The position numbers were made by a program, and so were the translations under genes. From Candidatus Azambacteria bacterium (GTDB taxonomy: Bacteria; Patescibacteriota; Minisyncoccia; GWC2-36-17; JACQAJ01), in assembly GCA_016195045.1 (NCBI GenBank), contig JACQAJ010000002.1:1-12568 (forward strand): a DNA stretch of 12,568 nucleotides, written 5' to 3'. The notes below the pieces were generated by a model. The model saw only the letters and a program-made list of their open reading frames with translations. It made no database searches and had not been told where the DNA came from. Shown here in pieces: positions 10,401 through 12,568 of the stretch; position 1 is the stretch's first letter; every line of letters begins with the position of its first letter.

Positions 10401-12568
10401 GCGCTAATACTTTCACGGTGGGGACGGGAGCAACAACCTTTTCTTCAATGACTCCAGGATCTGTCTTTTTTGCAGGAGCAGGAGGATTATTATCCCAAAA
10501 TAACTCCAACCTCTTTTGGGATGATACGAATAATCGGTTGGGGATTGGGACGACGGCGCCCGCGGCTCCTCTGCATGTTTCTGGTACTTCGGCTATCTTT
10601 GGTGTGGGAGAAGCTGGGACACCGACAGCAACAACTCTTCGTGGTGCGGCCGCGACCGGTACTGATATTGCTGGAGCTAACCTGACTTTCGATGCTTCCA
10701 ATGGAACAGGGACTGGTGGTTCTGGCGCCTTTGTTTTCCGAACCGCCCCCACTGGTTCAACAGGAGCAACAGCCAATACGTTAACTGAACGGATGAGAAT
10801 TGATAATGCTGGCAACGTCGGCATTGGCACCACATCCCCAACCTCCACCTTACATGTCGTCGGGACAGGTAACATTACCGGTAACACTACAGTCGGGGGC
10901 ACTCTTGGAGTGACTGGAGCGACGACATTGTCATCAACCTTAGCAGTGACCGGAGTCGCGACACTTTCAGGAAACTTACTGGCTAACGGTAATGTCACCG
11001 TCGGAGATGCCACGACTGATCGATTAACAGTTACTTCTCAAATCTTAGGAGCCTCGCCATTAGTATTTCAAGGACTGACTGATAATGCTATTACTACCAC
11101 TTTTGCTATTACCGATCCAACTACGTCTAGTAAGACTATTACTTTCCCTGACACTACGGGCACGGTTGCTTTATCAACTAATGATTTATCCATCTTCGCG
11201 GCCACCACTTCCGCTCAATTAGCTGGTGTTATTAACAATGAAACTGGTTCTGGTCTTCTAGTCTTTGGAACTTCACCAAGTTTAGTTACTCCAGTAATTT
11301 CATCGATTGTAAATACGGGAACTCTGACCTTACCAACTTCTACGGATACTCTACTTGGTCGAGCTACAACTGATACTTTAACTAATAAATCAATCTCTCT
11401 AGGAACCAATACACTCACCGGAACAACGGCTCAGTTTAATACTGCCTTAACCGATAATGATTTCGCTACTTTAGCAGGGACAGAAACTTTAACCAACAAA
11501 ACTATCACTATAGCTGACGGTAATCTATCAGTAACGGGTTCAGTAGATGCCACTAAGATATTAAAACTGGAAGTCGATGGTTTCACTACTGCCACCACTA
11601 GAACAATTACTGTTCCCGATATTACTGATACGATGGTTACCTTAACGGCTACTCAAACTTTAACTAATAAGACATTGACCACTCCTTCAATCACCGTTAA
11701 TGATGGTTCTTTCACGATTCAAGATGATTTAGACACGACTAAAAAATTAAATCTACAGTTATCTGGTATTACCACCGCCACCACCAGAACACTGACAGTT
11801 CCCGATTTAACCAGTACCCTAGCAGTAACAGCTAACAATCTGTCCGTCTTTGCCGCTACCACATCGGCTCAATTGGCGGGAGTTATCTCTGATGAAACCG
11901 GATCAGGTGCTTTGGTCTTTGGGACATCGCCGACCTTTGTTACTCCTATTCTCGGAACTCCTACTTCTGGTACCTTGACTAATGCCACCGGACTACCAAT
12001 TTCCACTGGAGTGAGTGGTCTGGGAACGGGTGTAGCAACCTTCCTCGGGACTCCTTCCAGCGCTAATTTATTGGCAGCAGTCACTGATGAAACAGGAACA
12101 GGGGTTTTAACTTTTGCGACCACTCCAACTTTTACGACAAATATTACAACTCCTTTAATAATTGGCGGGACTTCAACAACTCAATCTTTAGTCTATAAAA
12201 CAACCACTGGAGTAGGTGCGACTGGAGCTGATCATATTTTCCAAGTGGGCAATAACGGCGCTACTGAAGCCATGAGGATTTTAAATAATGGCAACGTCGG
12301 CATCGGCACCACAGCCCCCGCTGCTCTCCTCCACCTTGTCGGTTCTCAACCAGGTAGCGTTGCTACCACCCCTGCTACCGCTGCGACTGATGTTTTGACT
12401 ATGACAGGCGGAGCGGGAGGCAATACCACCATTGCCACTACGGGAGTGGGAGGCATTGGAGCTAACTTTACCTTAACAGGTGGTACAGGAGGCACCGCTA
12501 ATTCGGCTACCACTTCTTCTACAGGAGGCAAAGGCGGAGCCTATACTTTAACTGGTGGTACCGGTGGA
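7472..12568 (+). CDS. Giant tail-fibre-like repeat surface protein (3' end beyond window)
   Basis: One frame stays open from the ATG at 7472 to the window edge, 1699 codons without a stop. A hydrophobic segment near residues 60-80 (ASFLVVLFFSTIFTFKVSA) looks like a signal peptide with a long basic N-terminus. An alternative ATG at 7574 gives a shorter leader. The rest is Thr/Gly/Ala/Ser-rich beta-repeat sequence with phrases familiar from phage tail fibres and CPR tail-fibre-domain proteins: LFWDDTNNRLGIGT, RMRIDNAGNVGIGT, TLTNKTLTSPVI, TSAQLAGVI-DETGSG and VPDxT. Gly-rich modules (TGGIGG, TGGAGG) occur at about 8970-9440 and resume at about 12390. Several modules are duplicated in frame. G+C is visibly higher than in upstream genes. 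A C-terminal autoprocessing chaperone would be expected beyond the edge but cannot be seen. Likely an extracellular fibre or adhesin; ligand unknown. Confidence 0.85.
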   Translation, partial: MINLFKKIFQGKNREKFLYLLVALSEKCHCELNKMRRGNLFTGNCFSAKWRIVITKETRLASFLVVLFFSTIFTFKVSATLFSPGTTLDPDCPPTAPLSSCGVTSSSLLSGKIFVGDTTNTAAQVTVSGDIAISLTGVTAIGAGKVLNAMLAGSIASSKLVGTDIATVGTITTGTWNGTTIAVPNGGTGTSTILTPGSLVFAGASGIYSQNNTNLFWDDTNNRLGIGTAAPAATLHVSGTSAIFGVGEAGTPTATTLRGAAATGTDIAGANLTFDASNGTGTGGSGAFVFRTAPTGSTGATANTLTERMRIDNAGNVGIGTATPGTLLTVRSSTTGNVLAIRNTSDNANTFAIADTGNVLSSGTLTLSPLTSGSVLFAGNGGLVSQTNSQLFWDNTNNRLGIGNTAPTEKLNVSGNIKISGAGTGIIFNDGTSMSTAAAVGTGTTNATDVSLAADNDSNGSGNLTFSITGSERARFVPTTGNFGIGTTSPTSTMHLVGIQPAGIAGTPGTDATTTLTVTGGIGGNTTTTGIGVGGIGATVSLASGIGGQATNAATSSTGGAGGVLNISSGAGGPSTVSGTGTNTGGIGGSLTLTAGAGGSASLGSSNTGGIGGNIEFLGGNAGAGGNVAGGDVFITGGTATGTGTAGDVLLGITSGGTVRGNVGIGTTTPTSTLHVVGTGNITGNTTVGGTLGVTGATTLAGLTATTGSFSSTLGVTGLATLSGGASITCTECITDTNVVSALTGKTYNGLTLTAAADGFTAVGGSTSRILAVTGSDITLNGGGNTLTLAGNLSTSGAFPLTLTTTAATNVTLPTTGTLATLAGTETLTNKTLTSPVITCTDCLTDTNVVDTLTISGGTINNTPIGATTPSTGAFTILSSTGATTLGDNSATVAIDSSVWDITTAGAVTGLTGIITSGGYTQSGTSANTLTGATTISGATTLTGAGTGLAVTNNVTVGGTLDVTGATTLNGNTSVSGANTFTVGTGATTFSSMTPGSVFFAGAGGLLSQNNSNLFWDDTNNRLGIGTTAPAAPLHVSGTSAIFGVGEAGTPTATTLRGAAATGTDIAGANLTFDASNGTGTGGSGAFVFRTAPTGSTGATANTLTERMRIDNAGNVGIGTTSPTSTLHVVGTGNITGNTTVGGTLGVTGATTLSSTLAVTGVATLSGNLLANGNVTVGDATTDRLTVTSQILGASPLVFQGLTDNAITTTFAITDPTTSSKTITFPDTTGTVALSTNDLSIFAATTSAQLAGVINNETGSGLLVFGTSPSLVTPVISSIVNTGTLTLPTSTDTLLGRATTDTLTNKSISLGTNTLTGTTAQFNTALTDNDFATLAGTETLTNKTITIADGNLSVTGSVDATKILKLEVDGFTTATTRTITVPDITDTMVTLTATQTLTNKTLTTPSITVNDGSFTIQDDLDTTKKLNLQLSGITTATTRTLTVPDLTSTLAVTANNLSVFAATTSAQLAGVISDETGSGALVFGTSPTFVTPILGTPTSGTLTNATGLPISTGVSGLGTGVATFLGTPSSANLLAAVTDETGTGVLTFATTPTFTTNITTPLIIGGTSTTQSLVYKTTTGVGATGADHIFQVGNNGATEAMRILNNGNVGIGTTAPAALLHLVGSQPGSVATTPATAATDVLTMTGGAGGNTTIATTGVGGIGANFTLTGGTGGTANSATTSSTGGKGGAYTLTGGTGG
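7538..7600. repeat. Dispersed-repeat-like sequence inside the N-terminal coding region
   Basis: CTGAGTGAA and GTCATTGCGAG (about 7553-7563), followed by GAGGCGTGGTAACC, resemble the GTCATTGCGAG...CGTGGCAATC palindromic repeat family seen in many bacterial genomes. It lies between the two possible start codons (7472, 7574) and translates to a Cys-containing segment unlike the rest of the protein. This suggests either that the first part is not translated or that a repeat was absorbed into the gene. Confidence 0.3.
8114..8430 (+). repeat. 317-bp in-frame repeat, copy 1
   Basis: About 96% identical by hand alignment to 10511-10827 (about 13 differences), offset 2397 bp, an exact multiple of three. 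It encodes LFWDDTNNRLGIGT through RMRIDNAGNVGIG. Nine of the differences cluster in the first 75 bp. The remaining four, spread over about 240 bp, are all synonymous. Confidence 0.9.
9457..9566 (+). repeat. ~110-bp in-frame repeat, copy 1 (TSTLHVVGTGNITGN module)
   Basis: Near-identical to about 10816-10925, offset 1359 bp (453 codons). Encodes NVGIGTTTPTSTLHVVG followed by TGNITGNTTVGGTLGVTGA. The sequences diverge after GACTGGAGCGACGAC. Confidence 0.8.
10511..10827 (+). repeat. 317-bp in-frame repeat, copy 2
   Basis: Second copy of 8114-8430. It runs directly into a copy of the next module (about 10816-10925). That module's own partner is at about 9457-9566, so copy 2 looks like a junction of two different duplicated segments. 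Confidence 0.9.
10816..10925 (+). repeat. ~110-bp in-frame repeat, copy 2
   Basis: Partner of 9457-9566, following directly on the second 317-bp repeat. Differences are mainly at third codon positions. Confidence 0.8.
11186..11301 (+). repeat. Older protein-level repeat, copy 1 (SAQLAGVI-ETGSG)
   Basis: Encodes LSIFAATTSAQLAGVINNET then GSGLLVFGTSPSLVTPVI. It matches 11840-11955 closely in protein but differs at many third codon positions, so it is an older duplication than the 317-bp pair. A third, weaker copy lies near 12047-12150 (LLAAVTDETGTGVLTFATTP). Confidence 0.75.
11840..11955 (+). repeat. Older protein-level repeat, copy 2
   Basis: Encodes LSVFAATTSAQLAGVISDET then GSGALVFGTSPTFVTPIL, 654 bp (218 codons) after copy 1. 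Followed by LGTPTSGTLTNATGLPIS, another tail-fibre-type phrase. Confidence 0.75.

Noticed and set aside
9115..11013. Long minus-strand reading frames (355 and 259 codons) opposite the giant gene
   Set aside because: They lie antisense to a continuous 1699-codon frame and consist of low-complexity Val/Pro/Ala sequence, as expected from the reverse complement of Thr/Gly/Ala-rich repeats. They recur wherever the repeats recur.
7472..12568. Prophage
   Set aside because: The fibre-like repeats recall phage proteins, but no capsid, terminase, portal, baseplate or integrase gene is present in the window, and a signal peptide points to a cell-surface protein.

Overview
The window reads as chromosomal DNA of a candidate-phyla-radiation (Patescibacteria, Parcubacteria-like) bacterium. 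The evidence is AT-rich genes with almost no Shine-Dalgarno sites, short J-domain and DgkA proteins, secreted proteins with AWSxNxGWIxF-type repeats, lamin-tail domains and a winged-helix/Cas2-like (PaaX-type) protein. All recognisable genes lie on the + strand. The assignment rests on family composition, not on a marker gene.

Layout. 61-2162: a probable operon of a polytopic membrane protein, a compact DnaJ-like co-chaperone without zinc finger, and a second small membrane protein. 2233-2303: tRNA-Lys(UUU), bracketed by short AAAAACT-type repeats. 2366-2728: a DgkA-type diacylglycerol/undecaprenol kinase. 2699-3843: a stretch that looks inserted. It is bounded by a perfect 23-bp direct repeat of the dgkA 3' end, contains two related ~40-bp palindromes and further inverted repeats, and has one gene, a 199-aa winged-helix plus Cas2-like protein. 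3846-5885: a 679-aa fusion of a complete PAP2 phosphatase with two lamin-tail domains and a C-terminal anchor. 6076-7422: a secreted, membrane-anchored protein with aromatic repeats and a Gly/Pro-rich stalk. 7472 to the right edge: a giant phage-tail-fibre-like repeat protein, open for 1699 codons with no stop.

How the parts fit. DgkA (lipid kinase) and PAP2 (lipid-pyrophosphate phosphatase) would jointly maintain the undecaprenyl-phosphate carrier pool. Removing the 1122-bp insertion in silico restores a dgkA ending in ...KMING whose last codons overlap the PAP2 start by 8 nt, a typical translational-coupling arrangement. The insertion therefore appears to have split a two-gene lipid-carrier operon without destroying either gene. 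Downstream genes encode cell-surface proteins.

The best candidate for an undescribed system is the 2699-3843 element: a Cas2-like protein with no Cas1 and no CRISPR array, flanked by hairpin-forming repeats and by a duplicated target. It may be a minimal mobile element, or a self-regulated repeat/protein module.
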